Source: Erodium maritimum
Lineage: Eukaryota > Streptophyta > Magnoliopsida > Geraniales > Geraniaceae
Assembly: GCA_963921825.1 (NCBI GenBank)
Contig: OY997591.1
Location: forward strand, 49,125,825 to 49,189,824
DNA: 64,000 bases
Direction: 5' to 3'
Positions 1-11,600 of the stretch are shown in pieces. Within the stretch, counting starts at the first letter, position 1. Each line of letters starts with the position of its first letter. The notes under the pieces were generated by a model that was not told where the DNA came from, ran no database searches, and worked only from the letters and a program-made list of their open reading frames with translations. The translations under genes were made by a program, and so were the position numbers.

Positions 1-2
1 AA

Positions 3-2052
3 GTTGTGGATTACATCAAAACAACAAAACTAAAGGCCATAATATTCAAAGCTGATTTTGAGAAAGCCTTTGACAAGGTAAGATGGTCCTATCTCATGAA
101 AGTATTGAGCAGGATGGGGTTTAGTAGAAAGTGGAGATTTTGGATAAGCTCTTGCCTCAGAGCCAATGTCTCAATTCTAATTAATGGCTCTCCAAGCCCT
201 GACTTCCAATTATCAAGAGGACTAAGACAAGGCTGCGCTCTTTCACCCGTATTGTTTGTAATTGCTGCAGAAGGTTTAAATCAGATTATAAAAGCAAGTC
301 TTCACCATGGTCTCTTTCAAGGCATCCTTTTTAATCAAACAGGTCCAGTAGTCTCACATCTACAATTTGCAGATGATACCATCTTTTTTATTCAAGCTTC
401 AGATGAGGGTACTAAGTGTCTTAAGCTAGCTCTATCAATGTTCAAAGTTGCTTCTAGTTTAGCAGTAAATTATGATAAATCTATAGCCATTCTTATGAAT
501 GTGGATGAAGATGAGGGGCATGACATATTGCATGCCTTGGACTGTGCTTCTGGAAAGCTTCCCTTTATGCATCTTGGGTTCCCTTTAGGTGCAAATCCAA
601 AAAGGATCAAAACTTGGGACAAGATTGTACAAAAGTTCAAAAATTCCTTAAGCTTATGGGAGGCAAAGCTTCTTTCTCTAGGGGGGAGAATCACACTCAT
701 AAAATCAACCCTAAGTGCACTCCCACTATATTACTTCTTAGTCATAAAAGCTCCAAAGAAAGTCTTGAAAGAAATGGAGTCTTGGCAAAGGAGGTTCCTA
801 TGGCATGGTACTTCCTCATCTAGAGGCCTTTGCAAAGTGAAATGGAACAATGTTTATAGATCAAAGAAAGCTGGAGGCCTTGGCATTAAAAATTTGAGCA
901 GGATGAATTTAGCCCTTCTTGCTAAATGGTGGTGGAGGTTTGCCCTTGATGTGGATTATCTCTAGAAAAGGTCATTTGTAGTAAATATGGCTGGAATGTT
1001 ACTGATTGGGACCTCTCCTCATTCTCTGAAATTGGAAGCTCTAGTTTTATGCAGCATATTTTGGCAATCAATGATGATCCAACATTCCATCATCTTTTTG
1101 ATCTCAGAGGCTTGTCCTGGAAAATTGGTAAGGGTGATAGAGCCTCTTTCTGGTTAGACATTTGGTGGGGGGAAGTCTCTTTCAAAGATATGTTTCCTAG
1201 ACTCTTTCTCTTATCTATGAACAAAAAATTGTTGGTGTCTCATGCCTGTTTTGAGGGACAGTGGGAGCTGGCTTTTAGAAGATCTCCTAGAGGGAGGGCT
1301 GAATCAGATCTATTATCTCTAAACCTGATTCTTTCTAGTGTCACTCTATCTAATCAACCTGATTTATTGACTTGGGTGGGTGATCCAAAAGGATTCACAG
1401 TCAAAAGAATGTATCAACTCTTGGACAACCAAACTTCTTCTGCTTCTTTGGTTAATTCTTGGACTAGTACTCTCTGGATCACTGGCATTCCCCCCATAAT
1501 CTCTGCTTTTTGCTGGCTTGCTTGCCTTGAGGCCATTCCCACAAGATGCTTTTTGGATGCTAGAGGGATGAACTTGTCACTACAATGACTGCTCTGTCCT
1601 GTTTGTAATAATGATCTGGAGGATACATCACATACATTGCTGCATTGTAATACAGCTTGGAAAACATGGGGCTCATTCTATCCTGGTAGGGAATTACTTG
1701 GGCTATTTCTTTTAGCATCAAGCTCCTTTTCTCTTCTTGGAGGTATATGGTTCCAGCTCAGTATAAATTATCTTGGACAAACATCCTTCTGATAACTTGT
1801 TGGCAGGTTTGGTTAGCCAGAAATCAAGCCATTTTTGAGGATACATTCTCCACTCCTGAGGAGATATTTGCTAAAATTCAGAACCAATCTTATTCCTGGG
1901 AGTGGGCAAACTTCAAAAAAGATAGACATTATTTCTCTTTTAATTCTTGGGCCTTCTATCCTAAATCCTGTCTGCCCTCAAGAAAGGCTCCTTTGGTATT
2001 ATCTTCTTACTGGAGGACAATTTATTGTTGGATTTTGTCTTGTCTGTTCTGA
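3..2052 (+). pseudogene. LINE1 ORF2 remnant: reverse transcriptase and zf-RVT region
   Basis: The frame is open from the window edge, so this is a C-terminal fragment. Visible in order: RT palm motif FEKAFDKVRW (about 60-90), SRGLRQGCALSP (about 215-245), the catalytic FADD motif as LQFADDTIFF (about 361-390), GFPLGANPKR, and the SLGGRITLIKSTLSALPLYYF block (about 676-740). After a stop at 963-965 the reading moves to another frame (WKIGKGDRASFWLDIWWG, about 1120-1175). A TGA at 1586-1588 precedes a CPVC..H..C zinc-finger (zf-RVT) motif at about 1598-1650, and a further shift leads to the last block ending at 2052. In an active element this enzyme would nick DNA and copy its own RNA; here the breaks make that impossible. 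Family assignment is firm. Confidence 0.92.
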
Positions 2053-2986
2053 GCGTTTTAATGGTTCTCTACCCTTTTGGTTTGTTTGGATCTGGTTCTT
2101 TTTGGGTGGGGTTGGGGTTGGGAGGGTTGGTTTGGGTACTGTGTGAGTTTGGTAAGGCTCTTCTTAGTTCTTTTTGTTTTGCTTTTGTGTGGAGGTTTCT
2201 TTCCTTCCCTTCTTCTCCCCTCCTTTTACTCTTGTCTGAGGGTATTTTTAGGTGGTTTGTGAGTGCTTTTTCTTTTTTTCTCTGTTGTTTGCAGTGGTTT
2301 GGTTTTGTTTTTCTCTTGCAGGCTGATCCCCCCTTTGCCTCTATCTTCTGAAATCTTTTTGGTGCAAGGTCTTCAGTGTGACTACTACAATCCTTGGCAG
2401 ATGTACTCTTTGGCTGATTGCTTCTGTTGTTGATCATTTTTGGGTCTGCAAAATTTTGCAACTTATCTGATCTATATTTTCACCTACAATCCTCTCCTGT
2501 TGCTGCTTCATTTGGCTCAATTCTACATTTGGTTGCTGCTGTTCTCTTCATAGTTGCCTTGGTTGCTGCTCAAGATCACCAAGTCCTCATCTTTCAGTTC
2601 AATCTCAGCACATTCTCAGCTCCAGTATGCAGCATTATATAATTTTGCTGCTAGTTGGAGAAGTTCTTCTCAGTTTTAAAAGACTCCTACCAGCTATGTC
2701 AGCTCTTTGGCATGAGCTGCAAGTCATATTTAGAAGCTGTTCTTGCCTTGTGTGGCAAGTTATCTCTTCCTTGTCACTCAAGTTTCCTAGTTGTTGGTTA
2801 TTCCTTTATGTTTTGTGTGGGTAACATTGGGTAGCCTTTTGCATTTCGTTGTTTTCCCCCTGTTGTAAAATCTTTGCTGATTGTTTGGGTGGGTAGCTTC
2901 ATTGGCTCTTCTCTTTTACACGTTTGTAACTCCTCTTTTTCCTCAAAGAGGTTTATTTAATATATGTTTTGCCGATCAAAAAAAAA
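2053..2986 (+). other. LINE1 3' UTR with terminal hairpin and A tail
   Basis: This stretch is T-rich and G/T-biased and has no gene of its own; the small ORFs on both strands have no family features. At 2941-2951 lies CCTC-AAA-GAGG, 27 bases before the A run. LINE2 has AACCTC-TAAA-GAGGTT at 40546-40561, 26 bases before its own A run. The same GCCGATC precedes the tail in both. Such 3' hairpins are known as RT recognition signals in stringent-type LINEs; that role here is inferred. Confidence 0.75.
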
Positions 2987-4136
2987 GGATTGGGAAGGGA
3001 TCTATCCCCAAGTTTTGTAACAAAGAGTTTATATCTCTAGAATGTAGCTCCATTGAAGTTTTGAATAACTGCTTCCAGATTGTGCAAATAATCAAAATAG
3101 AAGAATCCATACCAGTTACCTTTCCTATTTGGTTTTTGAGCAACCAAATCTTTGCAATAACCAGGAGCCACCTAAAAGATATTATGAAGCCATGAAACAT
3201 GAGAGGCAGGTGGTATAATATTTACAACACGTTTAAATCTCATGTCTGTAGTTACCCGTTTCATCTTTTTTTTGGATCATTGATTATAGTTTAGTTTGAA
3301 ATTTCAAATTGAACTTTTAATATAGTACAAATCAAAATTTCAATTTGGTCATATATTCTCACTAATTAGAAGATTTAGAAGTGTTATCGTTTAGTATGGT
3401 TTTAAAATATACGTAGCGAAGATCATGGTGTATTGGAAGCTGAATCATCATTCGATTAAATCTGTCGACGTTTTCGTTGTATTGAATTTGTTGGAGGATT
3501 GTAATGTTAATTCATTTGTCAAAATACATTTTCATTAACAAATGGGATAAACTCATGAAAAATCGTCTTTATTTTTTTCTACTTTAAATACTCTAATAAA
3601 AATCTATAAACTTCTAGGTGCCACTGAACTTGAACCAGATTATAGAAATATTTGGTCACACTCACATACTTATCTTGCCATTATAAACTCGAAATTTCCT
3701 CTACAATATAAGGATAATTGAAAGAAAAAACACCCTAAGATAGTCATTTGTACTCTTCTTATTTAGTAGTTGCAAAAAAATTATATTAACCTTGTTCCTT
3801 TTTGCACTTTATATAAAAATGGTAATCTTTCACTTGAAATTTATATTTTTGAAAATAATAAGTGAAAGCAAAAAATACAAATTCTTATATCCTAGTTTTC
3901 ACTCTTGGTACATGTACAAGATCCTGAAATTTATTGGGTATGAAAACTATGATTTTATGTTCTTTAATATCATTTTCAAATTATCACTCCAAGAGTAAAA
4001 TTAATATTTTAAAATATATTTACAAAATATATAAATGAAAGACAAATTTATGGCATTTTTTTCACTACCGTCAAAACAGTTATAAATTTAAAAAATAAAT
4101 ACTTTGAAAATATGTTTTTACAATTAAATGTATACC
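2987..4136. other. AT-rich background, no gene seen
   Basis: No protein family, LTR, terminal repeat or RNA gene could be recognised on either strand. From about 3230 on the sequence is strongly AT-rich, with short A and T runs. Open frames of about 60-100 codons (for example 2881-3195) show no domain or codon signature and read through the LINE tail. Confidence 0.6.
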
Positions 4137-6240
4137 TATATGAATAGTTAAGCCCAAAAAGAAACAAGAGATTGTTCTTGTGGATGTAACATCTCTCTCG
4201 TGTAATCGAGAGCACATCCTAGCCTTAGCCGTCTAGTTTGTCTCGGACAATGGTGCTTTTTAGTCATGCCTTGGCCGCTTACAATGCTGACCCTACTGCT
4301 GCTCTTGTTGCCGACTTTGTCATGGCGTCTCCGGTGCAACCTTCTCTCTCGAAGACCCCGTCTTCTCCTATAGTGTCGCATCCCTTAAAGAACAGCGTAG
4401 GAGGAAGCCCCAAAAAACCCTAGTCGAGCTTCCTTCAGAACCTCCGTCTAACTCGGTACTTCTCTCGGTGCTTACCCTTTCCACGGAAATTGTGCCCTTC
4501 TCCATGGGAGCTTCTTCTTCACCCATATCGAGAAACCGCGCCGGGTTCAACCTATTAGGGTTAAGATGATTGCTTCTCCCACAAGCATCCAACCATAGCC
4601 CTTCCTCCGCTGCCTCTGACCAGCACATTCCTTGTTCCGCCTCCTCCATCTGCTCATGCTCTCCTGCTTGAGGATGGGCCTCCATCATCCCCTCCACTTC
4701 AACGTGACCCGGCGCGTGGAAAGATCTGGTTGAGGAGCTTCCGAGGACGGAAGCAGAAGCTTTGGAGTTAGGGAAGTTGCTCCCTAACAGGGAGAGGATC
4801 CCGCTCATCCCTTACATTCTCACATTACCGGTCGATTTGGCTCTTGGCCGGCCGACCATCTCCTCGGAGAAGCCCACTTCTCCCACGGAGTCGGTCTTGC
4901 AGGAACTTAACGCTTCTCTAGCATCATTGCAGGACATGATTTCTTCCTGCTCCCTTGAAAAAGATGATAAGGTGGAGGTCCCATAGTCGCCTGTCAACTT
5001 CGTTGTCATTGCACGACAATAGTTTGGGTTGGCGGGAAAGGTTTGGGCACCAAAGCCTCCCCAAAAGGATATTCTCCTTTGGATCATCACTATTGCTTGG
5101 GGTGTTCGACGGAGGGCCTCGTGGTCAAGGATCTTGGCCCGAGCTTGTTTGGTATGTACTTCAAGACGGTAGACGCTCGAGACTTTGTTCTGGATAACAA
5201 ACCCTGGTGCTTTGACGGGCGTCATATCCTGCTCGGAGACTTGGATCCCCATGTCCATAACGTTACGACATGGGACCGTCCACAACTTTGGGTCCATGCC
5301 CGGGGCCTCCTGCCCTTGGTCTGGACGAAGGTGATAGGGATCGGTGGCGCTCTGTGGGTCTGTGTAGTAGTCCCCTATGACCAATGAGTGATGTTCTGGG
5401 GAGGTACTGTAAAGGTGCTCTACTGGCCCCTTATTGAGCGCACTCTCAGTCGGGGTCTCCTTATGCGATTCAAAGAATTTCTAGACCCAGTAAGGATCGA
5501 GCTCACATACTCCAAGCTTCCTAACTTCTATTCCAAATGTGGGTTGATCAGTCATGTTGTGCGGGACTGTGCTGGGTACACCGAGATACGATACTTCCAT
5601 TCTGGAGTATCACAAGGCCAAGCCCTATGCAACGCACTGAACGGAGACCCCAGCGTAAAGCACCATGTCGGCTAGAGAGTATGTTTCCCCAAGCAGTATA
5701 TCTTAGGGTTCCTCGTCTCGAGGAGGGAGCGTGTCAGTTTCCCCCAGCACTGTATCTGACCATACAGGGTCTCAAGTCAGCACCCAGACCGGAAAGGTGG
5801 ACCTCGGCTAGGAAAATTTGGTGACCAGCCAGATCTCTAGTGCCAGGGTCACTAAAGTTTCAGCACCTATTCCGCCTGGGCATAGAGATAGTTAAGGAGC
5901 TGCTACCGGGGGAGTGAAGAGGATTGATGCTGAGGGCTGGCAAGCAGCTCTGCCAAGAGGAATGTTAGCCTCATCAAGCTTTAGGGACTGGCTCTGGGAT
6001 GGGCCGCTAGCGGAAGCCTTGCCTCCTACTACTGATGTAGTCCACACTCGTGATTTGGAGCAGGACTTCCAGTACCATCTTCTTAGCCCCCACCTTTCCT
6101 TCCTGCCTTTATGGTGTTTCAACACCGTCTGTAACTGTTCAAGTACTTCAAATAACTACGAACACTTTGTTCTATGTCTGTTCTTTCCTAGTGTGATCTT
6201 GTTCCTTTTAGGCAAAAAATATATATGAAAAGTTAAGCCC
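4137..6240 (+). mobile_element. Retroposed DUF4283/zinc-knuckle sequence with 19-bp target duplication
   Basis: The block is bounded by direct repeats at 4137-4155 and 6222-6240 (TATATGAA then A or T, then AGTTAAGCCC; 18 of 19 identical). An A-rich end (GGCAAAAAATATATA) stands just before the right repeat. That is the structure of a LINE-mobilised RNA copy. The body (4156-6221) contains an ORF1-type DUF4283 plus zinc-knuckle region but no reverse transcriptase. It may be a processed copy of a stand-alone DUF4283 gene, or a LINE that lost ORF2; LINEs usually lose the 5' end, so the first is somewhat favoured. It is older than Copia A, judging by its many stops. Confidence 0.72.
5043..5675 (+). 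pseudogene. DUF4283 + CCHC-type zinc knuckle protein remnant
   Basis: Frame 3 reads a DUF4283-like block: FVLDNKPWCFDGRHILLGDL followed by WVHARGLLPLVW, typical of plant LINE ORF1 and of stand-alone DUF4283 proteins (nucleic-acid binding, function poorly known). A TGA at 5385-5387 interrupts it. The same frame resumes with MRFKEFLDPVRIELTYSKLP and a degenerate zf-CCHC_4 motif, in which the first cysteine of C-x2-C-x4-H-x4-C is tyrosine (YSKCGLISHVVRDC). Upstream parts of the protein (from about 4240) lie in other frames, so more indels are present. The 190-codon open frame antisense to it (4812-5384) is a shadow. Confidence 0.75.
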
Positions 6241-6894
6241 TAATGTCTTGCTACCTCTGTAGCCATTCACTACCCAAGCTCCTCCAATATTGACCCATAA
6301 AGATGATGCTACTGAACTTTGTCATTGCCTACTTCATGTTGGTCATCAAATTGTCAACTAACCCTCAAATTGACTTACCTAGAAAATATTTGTGATGTTG
6401 TATTGGATCTAACCAACATCTACCTCATATCAAATCTTGTTTGTTCAACTATTTGATTTGCAACTAGTCAGAATAGTTCATAAATTGAATCAATTAATAG
6501 GATTTCGTTTACGTATAAAATATATGAAGGATTCAAGAGTGTGAACAAAATGCTCTCTGAAGGTGAGTTAAGTGGAGCGTCGACAATTCTACTTTGTGGG
6601 TCGCCGAAAAAGTAGGAGCATCCTCTACAAAGCATTTACAACTGGAAATCTCAGGATATCAAGAAGATTCTCGGACCTCTTCTAAAGATTGGCGGCACAT
6701 CAGAGAAAACAATGAAGGCACCAACTTTTTGTACCAAAATCAACTATATTTAAGAAAAAGAAAGGGATGGGAATTAGAGACAACTCAAATCCACAGTTGA
6801 GCACAAGAAGCCATCACAATCTCTGGCACAAGCATCCTCATCCATGGTTTGTCCTCCTCCGGGCTTCGAGGATGGTTACAGGTTCCAGCCAAAT
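6241..6894 (+). other. Background with possible LINE ORF1 scrap
   Basis: Most of this stretch has no recognisable gene. Near its end (about 6800-6894) one frame reads SSSMVCPPPGFEDGYRF, resembling SSSMGYPPPGFE in LINE2 ORF1 (about 16812-16850). It may be a fragment of another LINE ORF1 cut by the Copia A insertion. The sequence continues after Copia A at 15842-15886. This rests on one short motif. Confidence 0.35.
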
Positions 6895-6899
6895 GGATA

Positions 6900-8575
6900 T
6901 GTTGGGTCTTGATGGAGGGTATGAACACATACTTGCAGCGGAAATAACTCGAGACCATGTCATAGAACACTACCAAATATTAGATACACAAGAGAATAAA
7001 CAATATGGATGTTTCCTTACCAACTAGTTCAAGAAAAGGAAGAGAACACCAAAGAAACGATGATCGGCTTGAGTCTCAAAGACGCCTACGTATCCAATTG
7101 GAATCAAAGCCACATAGTTCTTCTTTAGATGACTCAAGAACACAACAAGAGGGGGGAAAAGTGCCAAACTCGAAATTGTAGTGTGAGAGGGAGAGAAGTT
7201 GTGTTTCTATTCTTTTCTTGTGATTTGTTGTAGGAAAAAGATGACTTAAACCATCAACAACCATCAAGGACAAGTAAGGTGTGAAGCATGGTGTGAAGTA
7301 AGACAAGCATGGTGCTAAGTATGGCAAGACAAGATGGGTTAGGTGGTGAATCACCAACACCTTAATCCTTGTCTTGCTTACTTAGTACTAATTAATCAAG
7401 ACTTGATTAATTAGTTCCATGGGCCTTGGTTGCATGGGCCTTTCATGGGCCTCTTGGAACATGGCCCATGGCCATTCCCAACGAGGTCCCGTGACGTGCT
7501 CATCGCCTCCAAGCCTTCCATACCGGAAATGTCCAACATTATCCAACGCGATCAATCCCAAGACTCCAAGCCTTGTCTTGATCCGTAATGTCCTATTCAC
7601 TTACGGGCACATGACCCAAAACCCAGTTTTGGTCATGTCCCGAGACAACTCTCTTTTGGCCATTCTCCATAAATGTGTCAATGAGTTTCATCCTTCGGTG
7701 TGACCCTTAGGTCTATGCATGTCGATAGATCAACGTAAAATCCCATTTTACTTGATCCTATATAAGTGGCAACTAACGAGACTTTAGTATTGCCTGACAC
7801 TACATAGCGAATCGAACCAATCGATTCTAACCTTTCCGTCGTCCCTGTCATTATCCTTTTATCTCTGATATCCTGATTGAGATAAGGCATAGAGCCGTCA
7901 TCCTTATTATTCTCAATCACTGTTCCTTGATATGTGAGATGACTGAATATATGATACCTAGTATCATGTGCATGGCCATGCTATTCTTTCAGTCACTCTC
8001 GATCAAGCGGCCGAGAACCGATATCTTTCCCATACCTCAGTATGAGGGATAAATCCCTTAGCCGTCTTTCGTGTCACTCATGCAACCCGTCCCCAAGCCA
8101 ATCCTGGCCGTTATGGAAGCCCTGTTACGGACAACGTTAGGCTCATGTCAAACTTAGTTGTTGACTGCATAGTGATCACAAAGACTCCTTGGTCTAAGGA
8201 TACATGACAAGCTACGACACTGAATATGTTAATGACTCAATCTATGGCACATATTCAGGGCGGGTCGTCCAATATCATGTCCCACATGATATCTATGATC
8301 AGACTCCGGAATCCCATTCCAATGACTAACAGAACGTAAGCCATGAAGAGCCATCTTTCATACTAGTCGCTTCTAGTGAAGCTTTATTGACTAGGGACCC
8401 ATCGAGTGTGATCCATCTCGATCTATGGTTCTATTCGCATGGTGGGCATAGATCAGAAATCACATCGATATATTACTCCAACACATAAGTAATAGAAAGC
8501 CGCTTTAATCTTATTGCTAATGATGATATATACATTTGGACATTTATGATTGAACTACGGGCACTAAGACTAACA
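6900..8575 (-). repeat. Copia A 3' LTR
   Basis: The LTR is bounded by the TSD on the left and the PPT on the right. It contains a perfect inverted repeat with 14-bp arms (7387-7415), a cluster of GGCCCAT/ATGGGCC motifs (about 7419-7475), a long imperfect hairpin with CAAGACAAG/CTTGTCTTG arms (about 7325-7380), and a hairpin with constant loop at 7225-7260. The same blocks recur in all related LTRs of the window. Confidence 0.95.
7387..7415. promoter_or_regulatory. 29-nt perfect palindrome in A-family LTR
   Basis: The arms are ACTAATTAATCAAG and its exact complement, with one spacer base. The same palindrome is perfect at 14648-14676, 28788-28816, 34449-34477, 50933-50961 and 58357-58385. ATTAAT cores suit homeodomain-type dimers, but a binding role is inference. 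Confidence 0.7.
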
Positions 8576-8590
8576 ATCTCCCACTTGCCC
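8576..8590 (-). other. Copia A polypurine tract
   Basis: On the coding strand this reads GGGCAAGTGGGAGAT, directly before the 3' LTR. The identical tract precedes the 3' LTR of copy B (56998-57012), and a near copy precedes that of A' (33280-33294). It would prime plus-strand DNA synthesis. Confidence 0.88.
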
Positions 8591-8689
8591 TAATTCTAAT
8601 CTAAACTCCAATCTATTCCCATTGACCTTACATGCCTCTCATGTTTAGGCAACGATAGTGCCTTAGTCAACTGGTCGGCTATGTTATCA

Positions 8690-11600
8690 TCAGTTGCAAT
8701 ATAGGTGATCTTCACATCGCCTCGGTTCAGTACTCTCTGATGAGGTGATATCGCCGCAGTACATGTTTGGATTTGTTATGCGATCTGGGCTCTTTAGCTT
8801 GCGCAATAGCCCTGTGTTGTCGCAAAATAGGTTCACCGGGCTGGATGGGTTTTTGATTACACCCAACCCTGCCGTGAACTTCCTAATCCACACAGCCTCC
8901 TTGGCCGCCTCTGCAGCCGCTATGTACTCGGCCTCTGTCGTGGAGTCAGCGACGGTGTCTTGCTTCACGCTCTTCCAGCTGAAAGCTCCGCCATTCAGCG
9001 TGAACACATATGCTGACTGACTTCTAAAGTCATCTGGATCTGTCTGGAAACTAGCGTCTACATATCCATTAACAACTAGTTCAGAATCATCTTTTCCCCC
9101 GTACACTAGAAACGCATCCTTAGTTCTTCTCAAATATTTGAGAATCGCTTTGACCGCTATCCAGTGTTCCTCACCAGGGTTAGACTGATGTCTGCTGGTA
9201 CAACTCAAGGCATATGAGACATCCGATCTCGTGCATATCATGGAATACATGATCGATCCTACCGCCGAAGCGTATGGGATTCGCATCATTCTTTTCAGCT
9301 CATCAGGTGTCTTAGGACACTGAGTCTTGCTGAGATGAACGCCATGACGTGCGGGTAAGGGTCCTTTCTTGGAATCAAGCATTGAGAACCTACTCAATAC
9401 CTTATTCACATAGGTGCTTTGACTTAAACCCAAGACCCTCTTGGTGCGATCTCTATATATCTTAATCCCTAAGATATAAGCAGCATCGCCTAAGTCCTTC
9501 ATTGAGAAACACTTCCCTAACCAAGCTTTAGTCTCGTGCAAGGTTGGGATGTCGTTTGCAATGAGTAGTATGTCATCGACATACAACACCAGAAAGGTAA
9601 TCATACCCCCATTTGCCTTCTTGTAAACGCAAGGTTCATCTTCATTCTTGATAAAGCCAAATCCAATTACAGCTTCATCAAAACGAAGGTTCCAACTCCG
9701 AGAAGCTTGTTTCAATCCATAAATGGATTTCAACAACTTACAAATCTTTCCCTTATTCTTCGGATCGACAAAACCTTCGGGTTGAGACATATAAACGTCC
9801 TCCGACAAATTTCCGTTTAGGAAAGCGGTTTTGACATCCATTTGCCATATCTCGTAATCGTGATATGCAGCTATGGCAAGAAGAATTCGGATAGATTTGA
9901 CCATAGCCACTGGGGAAAAGGTTTCCTCATAGTCAATCCCTTGGATCTGCCTATAACCTTTCGCCACCAGTCGGGCTTTGTAGGTCTGAGGGTTGCCTTC
10001 CATGTCCATCTTCACCTTGAAGATCCATTTGCATCCGATGGTTCTTACACCACCGATGGGATCAACCAGTTCCCAGACTTGGTTGTCCGACATGGATTGC
10101 ATTTCCTCCCTCATGGCTCCCAGCCATAACTCAGAGTCGGGTCCGTCCACAGCTTCCTGAAATGTAGCTGGATCATCGTGATCCACCACAAGCTCACCGT
10201 CACCTCCAGACACAAAGTAACCATATCTCGGAGGTGGACGACTAACCCTTTCAGATCGCCTTGGACCTTCTGGAATTGTTGCAGGAACTGGTCCTTGCTC
10301 TACGACCATCTCAGGCTCTTCTACAGGGTTGTCCAGTGGATCAGTTGGATCTGTACCACCCTGAATTTCTTCTAGATGTACAGCCCTCCCACTGACGTCT
10401 TTGGAAATAAACTCCCTTTCCATAAAGACCCCACCCCGAGCGACGAACACCGTGTTCTCGCTGGGTTTGTAGAAGTAGTACCCCATTGTTTCTTTGGGAT
10501 ACCCAACGAAGGTGCATTTATCAGATCTTGGTTCGAGCTTAGTCGGAACTAAACGTTTCACATAAGCCTCGCAACCCCAAATCTTCAGGAAGGACAAAAC
10601 GGGCTTTCTCCCGCGCCATTTCTCAAATGGTGTCCCTTCCACAGCCTTCGTCGGAGCCCGATTCAAAATGAATGCGGCCGTCTCCAGAGCATAACCCCAG
10701 AAAGAGATTGGGAGATCAGTCCCACTAATCATGGACCGGACCATATCCAATAAAGTCCGATTTCTCTGTTCGGACACACCATTCAATTGTGGTGTTCCGG
10801 GAGGAGTCCATTCCGAAAGGATCCCACTTTCTGCTAGATGATCTAAAAACTCTGTGGTCAAGTATTCTCCACCTCGATCTGATCGAAGTGCTTTAATACT
10901 TTTCCCGAGCTGGTTTTCTACTTCAGTCTTAAACTCTTTGAATTTATCAAAAGCTTCAGACTTATGTCTCATCAAATAGACATAACCATATCTACTGAAG
11001 TCGTCAGTAAATGTGATAAAATAGCTAAAACCCCTCTTGGCAAGTGTGCTCATTGGTCCACACACATCCGAGTGTATTAGCCCCAATAAGTCACCCGCCC
11101 TTTCACCGCGACCGATGAAGGGCGCTTTAGTCAGTTTTCCCATCAAACAAGATTCGCATCTATCAATCGAATGAAATTCGAATGGACTAAGAAGTCCATA
11201 CTTGTGAAGTGTTGATATGCATTTCTCGTTTATGTGGCCTAAACGACAATGCCATAAAAGAGTTTGGTCTAAATCATTGGACTTAGACCTCTTGGTATTT
11301 ACATTATATATAGAGCTTGAGGCATTGTTATCCATATCCAATATGTACAATCCTCCAACCATTTTGGCGCTAGCATAAAATATATCATTGCATAAAATAT
11401 TGAAAATCTCATTTCCAACATCAAAATTGTATCCTTCCTTGTCCAACAAAGAAATAGATACAATATTCCTACTGAAAGTAGGTACACAATATACATTGTT
11501 CAAAACAAAAACTAGCCCACTTGGCAAAAGAAGACTTATGGATCCTACAGCAGTCGCCACAACTCTAGTCTTGTTGCCCACTCTGAGGTCCACCTCGTCC

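Larger units (their letters stand above)
1..2986 (+). mobile_element. LINE1: L1-type non-LTR retrotransposon, 3' part
   Basis: The segment holds the C-terminal half of a plant L1 ORF2, a 3' UTR of about 930 bases and a terminal A run at 2978-2986. The 5' part lies outside the window, so its target duplication cannot be tested. Its 3' end (GCCGATC plus A run, preceded by a CCTC/GAGG hairpin) matches that of LINE2 near 40546-40591, so the two belong to one family. The coding part has at least two frame breaks and an in-frame stop, so this copy is dead. Confidence 0.93.

Noticed and set aside
2976-3200. Minus-strand 74-codon frame near the LINE1 tail
   Set aside because: It reads partly through the LINE A tail and shows no recognisable domain.
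4812-5384. 190-codon open frame on the minus strand
   Set aside because: It is antisense to the DUF4283/zinc-knuckle frame and has no domain features of its own; a shadow.
7388-8580. Paired ORFs on both strands repeated at 14649-15181, 50427-50669 and 57852-58384
   Set aside because: They lie entirely in copia LTRs and recur only because the LTR is repeated; no coding features.
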